From positions 124,001 to 188,000 of the forward strand of contig DATGUN010000007.1 of assembly GCA_035301285.1 (NCBI GenBank): a DNA stretch of 64,000 nucleotides. The letters are read 5' to 3'. Origin of the DNA: DATGUN01 sp035301285. Its GTDB lineage: Bacteria > Bacillota > Bacilli > Bacillales > Amphibacillaceae. Below are positions 33,864-41,301 of this stretch, in pieces. Below the pieces are notes generated by a model, which made no database searches, was not told the origin of the DNA, and worked only from the letters and a program-made list of their open reading frames with translations. The translations under genes and the position numbers were made by a program. Each line of letters begins with the position of its first letter. Positions within the stretch are counted from its first letter, which is position 1.

Positions 33864-34076
33864 ATGCGTTCATTTTATCAATTTCTGTTGACATACAGGG
33901 GAAAACTGAAATCCGATAACAAGGGAAAATTGGCCGATTGGGCCTTTGCCGACCACGGCTTTCCTAAACAAGCGACAGATTATAATGAAATCAGCAATTA
34001 CCTGGAATGGAACAGCCCGTTTCCAGATGCACTTAAAGTCTTTGATGAATTATGGAACATCTATGACAATGAATGA
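33864..34076 (+). CDS. yozE: YozE family protein (SAM-like fold)
   Basis: A 70-aa helical protein of the YozE_SAM_like (UPF0346) family. RSFYQFLLTYRGK, DHGFPKQATDYNEISNYLE and the C-terminal ALKVFDELWNIYD match B. subtilis YozE. The function is unknown. ATG 33864 is 6 nt after AGGAGTG; ATG 33858 is too near. A strong terminator follows. Confidence 0.88.
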   Translation: MRSFYQFLLTYRGKLKSDNKGKLADWAFADHGFPKQATDYNEISNYLEWNSPFPDALKVFDELWNIYDNE

Positions 34077-34093
34077 ATTCGGACAACGACACT

Positions 34094-34130
34094 GAAGCCG
34101 GCAGCCTCTTATGCGACTGCCGGCTTTTTA
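34094..34130 (+). terminator. Terminator of yozE
   Basis: GAAGCCGGCAG and CTGCCGGCTTT form a GC-rich stem with a T-run. Confidence 0.9.
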
Positions 34131-34173
34131 TGTATAAGGGGAGAGGGGGGATATATTTTCAGGCCCTATTCAA

Positions 34174-34497
34174 TCATTCCACATGAACGTCAATCACGTC
34201 ATCGAGGGAAACAATCCTTTCACCAGTGTGATCAAGTCGGATTGTTTTACTATATGTGTTGATTTGTTTAATACGTCCCATTACCTTCGTCATATCACCA
34301 TCATCATGAATGGATAGCCAAACAGGCTTTTTTTCATGATAGGCATAGTTAAGCCTCTGGTTCATGATTTCAATTTCCTGTGAATCAAGTTCGGGCTTTG
34401 GTACATCCAGATCTTCCTGCCACATTTCCTTCAGTAACTCAACATGCTCCGGCAGCATCAGCGATGTCCATTTGATGTTCCCACGATCACGTAACAT
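34174..34497 (-). CDS. YolD-like protein
   Basis: A 107-aa member of the YolD-like family, seen in RDRGNIKWTSLMLPEHVELL, then IMNQRLNYAYHEKKPV and the C-terminal beta-rich GRIKQINTYSKTIRL. YolD proteins often accompany UV-damage DNA polymerases (YqjW/UvrX), but no polymerase gene is adjacent, so this is a lone copy of unknown role. The start ATG 34497 follows CAGGAGGTGA. Confidence 0.85.
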   Translation of the reverse strand: MLRDRGNIKWTSLMLPEHVELLKEMWQEDLDVPKPELDSQEIEIMNQRLNYAYHEKKPVWLSIHDDGDMTKVMGRIKQINTYSKTIRLDHTGERIVSLDDVIDVHVE

Positions 34498-34822
34498 GAA
34501 AATCACCTCCTGCCATCATTATAAAGAACAAACGTTCCCATGTCTATTTTCACCTTTTTTTAATCAAGAGAAATATGATATTCCTTAAGTGGTAAACATA
34601 TACTAACAAATACAACCTATTCTTCCGTCCATTCGACATCATTTGCGGATAATGTTTCGAATCGTGGAGATTCCTGCGGTTGCCCGGGAAATATTACCAT
34701 TCGATATTTCCGAAAAAAACGATATGAAAGCGAAAACAATATCACTATTTTCTTATAAAATGCGCCACACTTGCATTTTTTATAATTCATGAAAAAATAG
34801 ACATATATGGGAGGAATCAATC
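34498..34822. other. Intergenic region yolD-msrAB with a doubtful small minus-strand ORF
   Basis: The 325-bp gap contains an inverted repeat GGAAATAT/ATATTTCC (34687-34711) and a small minus-strand frame (34700-34617, 27 aa, MVIFPGQPQESPRFETLSAN and a short acidic end). GGAA is 7 nt before its ATG. Codon choice looks plausible, but I know no homologue. TGAAAGCGAAAACA (34727-34740) is one base from the CcpA cre consensus; this alone is weak evidence. Confidence 0.25.
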
Positions 34823-35782
34823 ATGACAAAAAATAAAGCAGTCGCAACGTTTGCCGGTGGATGTTTCTGGTGCATGGTCGAACCTTTTGATGAGCGCCCT
34901 GGAATCATTGATGTCATTTCCGGTTATACAGGCGGACACGTTGAAAATCCAACATATGAAGACGTAACATCAGGGACAACCGGACATGTGGAGGCCGTAC
35001 AAATTACATTCGATCCCGAAATAATGCCTTACAGGGACCTTGTCGAAACCTTTTGGCAACAAATCGATCCGACAGATAGTGGAGGACAATTTGCCGATCG
35101 GGGAGAGTCATACCAAACAGCTATCTTTTACCATAATGAAGATCAAAAGCGAATCGCATTGGAATCCAAACAGACACTTGAAGATAGCGGAAAATTCAAT
35201 GCACCGATCGTCACGAAGATTATTCCAAGCAAGCCTTTTTATCCTGCCGAGGATGCCCATCAAGATTATTACAAGAAACAGTCGTTTCACTATCGTTTAT
35301 ATAAAAAAGGCTCAGGAAGGGAAGACTTCATCAAAAATAACTGGCGCCCGAAATGGGACAAGAGTATGTTAAAGGAAAAATTGACACCTGAACAATACCA
35401 TGTCACCCAAGAGAACGGAACCGAAAGACCTTTCCAAAATGAATATTGGAATAAAGAAGATGAAGGAATTTACGTGGATATCATCTCAGGCAAGTTGTTA
35501 TTTTCATCAAAAGACAAATTCCAATCGGATTGTGGATGGCCTAGTTTCACAAAACCATATGATCCCCATGAAGTAACTGAAAAAATGGATACAACACATG
35601 GCATGATCAGAACTGAAGTCAGAAGCAAAGACGCCGATTCACATTTAGGACATGTCTTTAACGATGGACCACCGGAAAAGGGGGGACTGCGTTATTGCAT
35701 GAATTCGGCAGCAATGCGTTTTATCCCTAAAGAAGATATGAAAAAAGAGGGCTATGGTAAGTATTTGAACATATTTGAATAA
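34823..35782 (+). CDS. msrAB: Fused methionine sulfoxide reductase MsrA-MsrB
   Basis: A 319-aa bifunctional repair enzyme. MsrA (about 1-155) reduces the S-sulfoxide with Cys14 in AGGCFWCM. MsrB (about 175-319) reduces the R-sulfoxide with the catalytic Cys in LRYCMNSAAMRF and the active-site SDCGWPSF. The MsrB zinc CxxC pairs are not seen. B. subtilis has separate msrA and msrB; a fusion ensures equal amounts. ATG 34823 follows GGGAGG. Confidence 0.95.
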   Translation: MTKNKAVATFAGGCFWCMVEPFDERPGIIDVISGYTGGHVENPTYEDVTSGTTGHVEAVQITFDPEIMPYRDLVETFWQQIDPTDSGGQFADRGESYQTAIFYHNEDQKRIALESKQTLEDSGKFNAPIVTKIIPSKPFYPAEDAHQDYYKKQSFHYRLYKKGSGREDFIKNNWRPKWDKSMLKEKLTPEQYHVTQENGTERPFQNEYWNKEDEGIYVDIISGKLLFSSKDKFQSDCGWPSFTKPYDPHEVTEKMDTTHGMIRTEVRSKDADSHLGHVFNDGPPEKGGLRYCMNSAAMRFIPKEDMKKEGYGKYLNIFE

Positions 35783-35832
35783 ATGATTATCAAGTTGACG
35801 ATAATATTATTATGTAAACAGGGAGAAATGAC

Positions 35833-36039
35833 ATGAACCATATTGAATGGGAAAATAAAGAAACAATCAAACAAATTGAATGTGTCCACACAAATGCAGA
35901 AAAATTTATGGTAGACAATAAACTGACGGTTGGAAAACGTTATGATGTTAAAAATGAAACGGATGAATTTTATTTTATCATCGATAACAGTGGCAGAATA
36001 GGTGGATTTTATAAAACTTATTTCAAAGAAATCGCATAA
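35833..36039 (+). CDS. Small DUF6501-like protein
   Basis: A 68-aa protein. The string IKQIECVHTNAEKFMVDNKL followed by TVGKRYDVKNETDEFYF resembles the short DUF6501 family of Bacillaceae (recognised from memory, not searched). The predicted fold is a small beta barrel. Function is unknown. A ribosome site, CAGGGAGA, precedes the ATG. It lies between msrAB and a ferredoxin gene, with 50 bp and 157 bp gaps. Confidence 0.6.
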   Translation: MNHIEWENKETIKQIECVHTNAEKFMVDNKLTVGKRYDVKNETDEFYFIIDNSGRIGGFYKTYFKEIA

Positions 36040-36196
36040 GTCGTAAACAGCTCAGTAACTTTAACGTCGCAACCATGACAGTCAACTGACAATTTTGAAT
36101 TTGGATTGTAGAGAAAAATTCTTTCCCCTTTGATGAAAATGCGCTATACTGATAATAGAATTCATCATTATCGATTGTTTTTCAAGGAGGAATTAG

Positions 36197-36436
36197 ATGG
36201 CTTTTGTTATTACATCACCATGTATCGACGAAAAATCAGGCGAATGCGTCGAAGTTTGCCCTGTTGACTGTATAGAAGAAGGAAAAGACATGTTTTATAT
36301 CGATCCGGATATTTGCATTGACTGTGGGGCATGTGAGGCTGTTTGTCCTGTAGAAGCAATTTATATGGAAGATGAAGTTCCGGAAGAAGAAGAAAAATAC
36401 ATTGAACTGAATGCACAGTTTTTCGAGGATAATTAG
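36197..36436 (+). CDS. fdxA: Seven-iron (3Fe-4S/4Fe-4S) ferredoxin, FdxA type
   Basis: A 79-aa ferredoxin with eight cysteines: C9, C17, C21, C25 and C40, C43, C46, C50 (PDICIDCGACEAVCPVEAIY). The spacing C-x7-C-x3-C and the strongly similar VITSPCI and CPVDCI blocks match the 7Fe ferredoxins of bacilli, where C9, C17 and C50 hold the 3Fe cluster. The C-terminus is acidic. Its partner enzymes are not encoded nearby. The ribosome site AAGGAGG is strong. Confidence 0.9.
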   Translation: MAFVITSPCIDEKSGECVEVCPVDCIEEGKDMFYIDPDICIDCGACEAVCPVEAIYMEDEVPEEEEKYIELNAQFFEDN

Positions 36437-36504
36437 GTAGCAAACACCCATCATCACGAATAGTTTACTGGATTTTAGTTCAAATATATAGCAATCACCG
36501 AATC

Positions 36505-36543
36505 AAGGATACAAATCGCGTTTATGATTTGTATCCTTTTTTA
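36505..36543 (+). terminator. Terminator of the ferredoxin gene
   Basis: GGATACAAATC and GATTTGTATCC form an 11-bp stem followed by TTTTTT. Confidence 0.9.
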
Positions 36544-36674
36544 CATTTAATCAAACGTATCAGGATTGGCGATGATATCTGATAACATCTTTTGACATCT
36601 ATATTTCACGCAAACTTACTGTGGCTGGATATTATATAACGATATGTCAAACACGGTTCACAATCAATGGATCA

Positions 36675-36944
36675 TCAACGAATGAAAAAACCTGAGTATT
36701 CATCTGTTACAGCTTGTTCTGTTTCCTCAATATGATCGACGCGGATTCCCGAGTGAAAACCCGATTTAATTTTTTGGATATATGACTCAACAGTTTTCTC
36801 ATTTCCTTCAACTTCCATTTCTACCGTTCCATCCGGCAAATTCCTTACCCAACCATTCAATCCCAAATTTTCTGCTTCGTTCCTGGAAGTGAACCGAAAA
36901 CCGACTCCCTGGACATGACCGCTAACAATTAAATGCTTATTCAT
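36675..36944 (-). CDS. acyP: Acylphosphatase
   Basis: An 89-aa enzyme that hydrolyses acyl phosphates. The phosphate-binding loop with catalytic Arg is VSGHVQGVGFR (7-17), and the catalytic Asn lies in GWVRNLPDGTVEM. Length is typical (about 90 aa). The cellular role is uncertain in all bacteria. It stands alone on the minus strand between the ferredoxin and XRE genes. Confidence 0.93.
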   Translation of the reverse strand: MNKHLIVSGHVQGVGFRFTSRNEAENLGLNGWVRNLPDGTVEMEVEGNEKTVESYIQKIKSGFHSGIRVDHIEETEQAVTDEYSGFFIR

Positions 36945-37036
36945 TTTCTATCACCCATTATGATATATAACCTGAAAACCGAATAATCAAACCATAAAAG
37001 AAAGGGAGGACTGAATGTTGACGATGATCCTCATTT

Positions 37037-37065
37037 TTGACTTCAAACCAACCATAAAGTATACT
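37037..37065 (+). promoter_or_regulatory. SigA promoter of the XRE regulator
   Basis: TTGACT (37037-37042) and TATACT (37060-37065) are spaced by exactly 17 bp. The last base of the -10 is the first base of a palindrome array, so transcription would start near 37072, within the array. Confidence 0.7.
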
Positions 37066-37138
37066 TCATGTGTAATCTACTTCACGTGAAATACACTTCA
37101 TGTGAAGTTCAATTCACATGAAGTTCGCTTCATAAAGG
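37065..37138 (+). promoter_or_regulatory. Five-unit 16-bp-period palindrome array (putative operator/leader)
   Basis: Five 10-bp units begin at 37065, 37081, 37097, 37113 and 37129, exactly 16 bp apart: TTCATGTGTA, TTCACGTGAA, TTCATGTGAA, TTCACATGAA and TTCATAAAGG. The second is a perfect palindrome, the third and fourth are mutual reverse complements, and the outer two are half-matches. Units 3 and 4 extend to a 12-bp RNA hairpin (ACTTCATGTGAA/TTCACATGAAGT, 37095-37124, 6-nt loop). The array spans the predicted transcription start, as expected of a repressor site with several bound dimers. Confidence 0.7.
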
Positions 37139-37188
37139 CTGGTCTCGTTCGCGATATACAAAGATATATAAACAGGGAGGGAATACCA

Positions 37189-37410
37189 TTGAATAATAGA
37201 GTGCGCCAATTCAGGACCGAATTGGGATTGACACAAAAAGATCTTGCGGAAAAAGCGAATGTATCAACCCGAACGATTATTTCTCTGGAGAAAGGAACCT
37301 ATAAACCATCGATATTGCTAGCCTATAAATTATCGCTCATTTTTGGGGAAAGCATGGAAAAAATCTTTGATTTATATGAAAATCTACAACTCGAAGAACG
37401 CAAAAAATGA
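37189..37410 (+). CDS. Small XRE-family helix-turn-helix regulator
   Basis: A 73-aa one-domain regulator. The HTH is clear in RQFRTELGLTQKDLAEKANV and STRTIISLEKGTYKPSI, then LAYKLSLIFGESMEKIFDL. Such proteins bind palindromes as dimers. The start is TTG 37189, 7 nt after GGGAGGG. A GTG at 37102 would place the palindrome array inside the coding frame and has no ribosome site. The gene is alone; the membrane-protein partner often seen with this type is missing. Autoregulation through the array is inferred. Confidence 0.87.
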   Translation: MNNRVRQFRTELGLTQKDLAEKANVSTRTIISLEKGTYKPSILLAYKLSLIFGESMEKIFDLYENLQLEERKK

Positions 37411-37582
37411 TTGCAACAACAGCAATTCACGCACAAACGGCTAAAAAATAATGATAGTTAAATCGATCAAGTCATAAAGTGACGTTGTGACATGATTCAT
37501 TAATCGCCAATCATAATGGTTGTTGAATGGTCTGGTTATCATAAGCATGCAGTGAGGATTAAATAGATAGAACGAAGAAGGC

Positions 37583-37635
37583 ACTAAAAAAAATCCATCA
37601 TATCGAATACAAAATGATTAATTGATATGGTGGAT
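37583..37635 (-). terminator. Orphan minus-strand terminator
   Basis: On the minus strand ATCCACCATATC (37635-37624) pairs with GATATGATGGAT (37604-37593), all bases paired with one G-T wobble, followed by a run of seven T. No recognised minus-strand gene ends here, which implies an unrecognised transcript between it and 37895. Confidence 0.6.
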
Positions 37636-37894
37636 CAATTATGTTGATGTAAATATCCTTCAAAATAACATATTTTTCACTTATATCTCACTATCACAAG
37701 TTTACTTTTGAAATGAGATTAAATATATTCATTTTAAAACTACTTCCGATAATAAATATTATGTAAACTAGAAAATAAAATTAAACTTCATAATACAGTA
37801 CCAAAAGTCTCCTTTTGCTAATTTCCTTTTTCTATGTTGATAATCTCCCACATCATCATCGTTCACATTAACAACACTTTTCCTGGATCTGAAT

Positions 37895-37924
37895 AAAAAA
37901 GATCATCACATAGATGATCTTTTT
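37895..37924 (-). terminator. Terminator of the DUF1657 gene
   Basis: AAAAAGATCATC and GATGATCTTTTT form a perfect 12-bp stem with T-runs on both strands, 13 bp after the DUF1657 stop. Confidence 0.88.
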
Positions 37925-37937
37925 GACACGCGTCATT

Positions 37938-38144
37938 TTAAGTCTGTTTATATTGTGGTTCTTCATTTTGAATATATTGCAGGCGTGCATTCAAGTTATC
38001 CAAAATGCTTTGTTGTTGCTGGGCCATATTCTCAAACATTTGCTTGGCATTTTGATCCTGTGTTTCCAATGAAAATGTCTTCAAACTTGCTAACGTACTT
38101 TCACAACTGGCTATGGTTTGCTGCATCTGTGTCCCTACTGTCAT
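37938..38144 (-). CDS. DUF1657 family small protein
   Basis: A 68-aa helical protein. TVGTQMQQTIASCESTLASL and FSLETQDQNAKQMFENMAQQ with a tyrosine-containing tail match the DUF1657 pattern. In many bacilli this family lies beside spoVA-like and DUF421 genes linked to spore germination; here it stands alone with its own terminator. ATG 38144 follows GGGAGGTGATTGTTG. Function is unknown. Confidence 0.82.
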   Translation of the reverse strand: MTVGTQMQQTIASCESTLASLKTFSLETQDQNAKQMFENMAQQQQSILDNLNARLQYIQNEEPQYKQT

Positions 38145-38260
38145 CAACAATCACCTCCCACAACATTAGTTTATCCATGTTCAACGCTTCTATGAGCATC
38201 TATGTTCAAACGTTTTGCGGGAATGTGATGTTAGGAGGCATATGATGAATCCTATTCACC

Positions 38261-39601
38261 TTACCGGTTGAAATAACCGTTATTCAGTAGCTCTTTCCCT
38301 CTTTCATAAAACACATTCCTATCCTTCTCAGGCACAAGCGACCCGCCTGTCGACCAAGCGATATGTGTTATGTTTTCAGGTATGATACCGTTTTGCTGTA
38401 TATAAGATGTACTCAGTATTTTCTCGGGACCCACTAATCCTGCTGCAGCAGATGGTTCGACATATAAGCCTTCCGAATCCTTAAGTTGAGCGAGTAATGC
38501 ATATAATGTATCATCTTCAATGGTATATATACCACTGATCAATTGATCATTTAATGCTGTCGCAAAACTGGATGGTCTACCAACCGCTAGGCCGTCAGCT
38601 TCTGTCAGATTGTCCAAACCGATATCCTGTACACTGATATCGCTCATCAAACGTGTCTCCATCCCTAATAATACGGACGGTGCGTGTGTCGGTTCCGCAA
38701 AAAAACAATGAACATGATCACCAAATAGTTGTTTCATTCCGAATGTAATCCCACCGGGCGAACCTCCGACTCCGCATGGTAAATATAAAAATAACGGATG
38801 ATCTTCATCCACTTTGATATCGTCAACTTGCAGTTGTCTTTTTATTTCAAGAGCGGCAGTACTATATCCTAAAAATAAATTTTCAGAATCTTCATCATCA
38901 ACAAAATACCCTGCTGACTGTGCGTTTGTTTTATCCCGCCCAATCGCGATGGCATGGCTGAAGTCACCGTCAAACTCATATACGTGAGCACCATAGTATC
39001 TAAGAAGTTCCTTTTTCCATTGTTTGGCATCTCGAGACATATATACCGATACCTTAAATCCTAATTTTGCACTCATGATACCGATGCTTAAGCCTAAATT
39101 CCCTGTTGATGCAACACCGATCGCATATTGACTGAAAAAACGTTTGAACGATTCCTGTGCGAATAATGTATAATCATCATTTTTTTGAATCATCCCTGAT
39201 TCAATCGCCAACGTCTCTGCATAATGTAATACTTCATAAAACCCCCCACGCGCTTTAATTGAACCCGCGACGGGTAGTTCATGATCACATTTCAAATAAA
39301 AACGGCCGGAAATTTTAGATTGCGATGCTTTCTCACGCTCTCGTCTTAAAGCGTCGACATGTCTTAATGGCGACTCCAATATGCCATTCGTATCAACAAG
39401 TTCGGGAAATGATGTCCGTAAAAATGGCTGGAATCTTTTCATGAGTTTCTCAGCTTCCAATACATCTTTTTCCGATAAGTTTGATGTAAAAGACTTCATT
39501 TCTTTTTTGTGCTCATTAAACCAAACAACAGGTTGTGTATCCTTCAATTTTTGTAAAATGGGATGTGCTGTCAGTAATTCTTTTTGTTCAAGTGCATTCA
39601 T
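38261..39601 (-). CDS. dsdA: D-serine ammonia-lyase
   Basis: DsdA is a PLP enzyme of fold type II that converts D-serine to pyruvate and ammonia. The 446-aa product (E. coli 442) has the Schiff-base lysine in PVAGSIKARGGFYE and the phosphate-binding tetraglycine-like loop near STGNLGLSIG. CGVGGSPGGITFG is also present. The start is ATG 39601 after AAAGAGGGAT; a longer frame to 39679 overlaps the next gene's end and is rejected. The enzyme may detoxify D-serine or use it as a nitrogen source. Confidence 0.93.
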   Translation of the reverse strand: MNALEQKELLTAHPILQKLKDTQPVVWFNEHKKEMKSFTSNLSEKDVLEAEKLMKRFQPFLRTSFPELVDTNGILESPLRHVDALRREREKASQSKISGRFYLKCDHELPVAGSIKARGGFYEVLHYAETLAIESGMIQKNDDYTLFAQESFKRFFSQYAIGVASTGNLGLSIGIMSAKLGFKVSVYMSRDAKQWKKELLRYYGAHVYEFDGDFSHAIAIGRDKTNAQSAGYFVDDEDSENLFLGYSTAALEIKRQLQVDDIKVDEDHPLFLYLPCGVGGSPGGITFGMKQLFGDHVHCFFAEPTHAPSVLLGMETRLMSDISVQDIGLDNLTEADGLAVGRPSSFATALNDQLISGIYTIEDDTLYALLAQLKDSEGLYVEPSAAAGLVGPEKILSTSYIQQNGIIPENITHIAWSTGGSLVPEKDRNVFYERGKELLNNGYFNR

Positions 39602-39656
39602 ATTATCCCTCTTTAATAGACTTTTTTTAAATGCCATACAAACTGGGTATACCCAT

Positions 39657-40226
39657 CTACTTATCAAAACTGACAACATAAATATCTTCTGATGAATAGG
39701 TCATATTAACATTATGAAACCCTGCTTCTTTTATGTTGTCCATTAATAAGTCAGCGTCAAGTCGGTGGTGTTTTGGGGGACCATCTGATGCCTCTTTTTT
39801 AACCCACTCGACGACCAAAGCGCGGCCACCTTTTCTAAGCAGCCTGTATATTTCATTCAATCCCGCCTCAAGTGGCTCTATTTCATGCAAAACCATCGAA
39901 GCCATTACTTTGTCGACACAATTTTTCTCTAATGGGACATGTTCGATTGCCCCTTCAACAAGTTCAATATTGGTTATTCCTGCATCTGTATAACGGTCCT
40001 TGAGATAATTGAGCATTTCATTCGCCACATCAAGCGCATAGACCTTTTTCTCTGTCTTTTCTGCTAATGGAATCGTAAAATAGCCTGTCCCGGATCCTAA
40101 ATCCAATATATCATCACTGGATTGTACATCCAATCCATGAAGTATTTTTCCTTTAGGGAGCAGTTTCTCTCGTTCAGGTGAGTCTAATTTATGCAAATGA
40201 TTCGGATTAAATCGTTTATCAGACAC
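39657..40226 (-). CDS. Class I SAM-dependent methyltransferase
   Basis: A 189-aa UbiE/ArsM-like methyltransferase. SAM motif I is DILDLGSGTGYF, the acidic motif II loop is YALDVANEM, and motif post-I/III are VMASMVLHEIEP and LLRKGGRALVVEW. The substrate is unknown. The start is GTG 40226 (MSDKRFNPN), correctly spaced from AAGGAGTGATGAT. It precedes dsdA by 55 bp on the same strand and may share its transcript. Confidence 0.85.
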   Translation of the reverse strand: MSDKRFNPNHLHKLDSPEREKLLPKGKILHGLDVQSSDDILDLGSGTGYFTIPLAEKTEKKVYALDVANEMLNYLKDRYTDAGITNIELVEGAIEHVPLEKNCVDKVMASMVLHEIEPLEAGLNEIYRLLRKGGRALVVEWVKKEASDGPPKHHRLDADLLMDNIKEAGFHNVNMTYSSEDIYVVSFDK

Positions 40227-40344
40227 ATCATCACTCCTTAAAAGTATCATTCTGTCACCTTTAGTCTACCACAATGTATTCTTTCTCTCCGATTAACTGT
40301 TTATTCCCGACAGTTTACCTTAGAGCCATTACACCCAGGGAATC

Positions 40345-41217
40345 TTACTGATGTGATTTCATTTCGTTCAGTTTTGCAATCCTTTCTTTCACCTGCTCGA
40401 TATATGACACACTTAATACCCCTGTTGCACCACGGATGATCTCAGTCGCATATAAATCAGTAGGAGGAGTTTCTTGTTTTTTATCCAACCCGATAAATGT
40501 CAGCACCCGATATTGATCCTGACCGGAGGATACTGAAAGGATTGCAGGTCTATATCCATTCGAATAGACACCTTCCCGGTGGTATAAATATTCGATGGCT
40601 TTCATATTGACACGATATATAACGCCTTCCACGACCTTGTTTTCACATTCAATAATATCTGCTTTCCCGCCATCGTCCGTGCTCCGTGAAAATGTCATAC
40701 AGTATCCTTTCAAGACTCCCCTTCCAACAACATCAGTGAAATGCTTTTCCACATTTGCCTGTTTGAAACGCTCATCATCCATACAAGAACCATATGCAAA
40801 ATAGTATAGATCTTGCTTTTGAAAATAGTTATAGACATTCCAATCTCCGAGGGAAATATTCCTTTCAGCATATTTTAAAGTATTCCCAGCGACATATGTG
40901 ATAACGTCCTCTACCGTCCCTGATTGATCGGTATATGCCGTGACTTGTGTCCGCTCATATAAGTTATCGGGATTACCTGGCACAAACCCCTCTAAATCAT
41001 CAAGTACTTTCAATGTCTTATCATTGATATCATATATTTCACCGTATACTTTGTGAGATGCATCTCCATCTTTGTTCAAAAAGATGACGGGATAACCTCT
41101 TTCGGTATCATACAAGCTTCCGTTTACCCATGCTTGTTCATGGAGACATGTCTCATCGTTTAAATGATAAGCGTTCCTCTCCCCTTTTCGAAGCGTTCCA
41201 TATACAAAAACGTTCAT
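40345..41217 (-). CDS. ykqA: Double gamma-glutamylcyclotransferase-like protein (YkqA)
   Basis: A 290-aa protein with two tandem GGCT/BtrG-like domains. The first begins MNVFVYGTLRKGERN and the second, near residue 140, LYYFAYGSCMDDERF. Each carries the YGxL/YGSC substrate loop. B. subtilis YkqA has the same two-domain layout. A cyclotransferase acting on gamma-glutamyl peptides is inferred from the fold; the substrate is unknown. The start is placed at ATG 41217, with AAGGGATGGGAT upstream. ATG 41229 is four codons earlier. Confidence 0.85.
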   Translation of the reverse strand: MNVFVYGTLRKGERNAYHLNDETCLHEQAWVNGSLYDTERGYPVIFLNKDGDASHKVYGEIYDINDKTLKVLDDLEGFVPGNPDNLYERTQVTAYTDQSGTVEDVITYVAGNTLKYAERNISLGDWNVYNYFQKQDLYYFAYGSCMDDERFKQANVEKHFTDVVGRGVLKGYCMTFSRSTDDGGKADIIECENKVVEGVIYRVNMKAIEYLYHREGVYSNGYRPAILSVSSGQDQYRVLTFIGLDKKQETPPTDLYATEIIRGATGVLSVSYIEQVKERIAKLNEMKSHQ

Positions 41218-41250
41218 TCGACATCCCATCCCTTCTGTTTATCATGCACA

Positions 41251-41284
41251 AAAAACCTCTTTATCATAGCATAAAGAAGTTTCT
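41251..41284 (-). terminator. Terminator of the ypcP gene
   Basis: On the minus strand AAACTTCTTTAT and ATAAAGAGGTTT form a 12-bp stem (one G-T pair) followed by TTTTG. Confidence 0.82.
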
Positions 41285-41301
41285 TGTCCGTTCTCAGTGA
41301 A

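Larger units (their letters stand above)
37411..37937. other. AT-rich 527-bp intergenic region
   Basis: No well-supported gene is present. It holds a minus-strand terminator at 37583-37635 and the terminator of the DUF1657 gene at the right end. A small minus-strand frame (37866-37768, GTG start, 32 aa, NDDDVGDYQHRKRKLAKGDF and a short hydrophobic end) is open but has no good ribosome site. It may be a relic or an unannotated peptide. Confidence 0.3.

Noticed and set aside
34727..34740. CcpA cre site upstream of msrAB
   Set aside because: One mismatch to the consensus and no carbon-catabolite context; too weak to annotate as a site.
34617..34820. 67-aa minus-strand frame before msrAB
   Set aside because: The first 40 residues are AT-rich non-coding type sequence and contain the msrAB ribosome site region; only the last 27 residues are kept as a doubtful candidate.
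37065..37138. Regular repeats resembling a CRISPR array
   Set aside because: Period is only 16 bp, the repeats are palindromic and 10 bp long, the 6-bp gaps are too short for spacers, and no cas genes are present.
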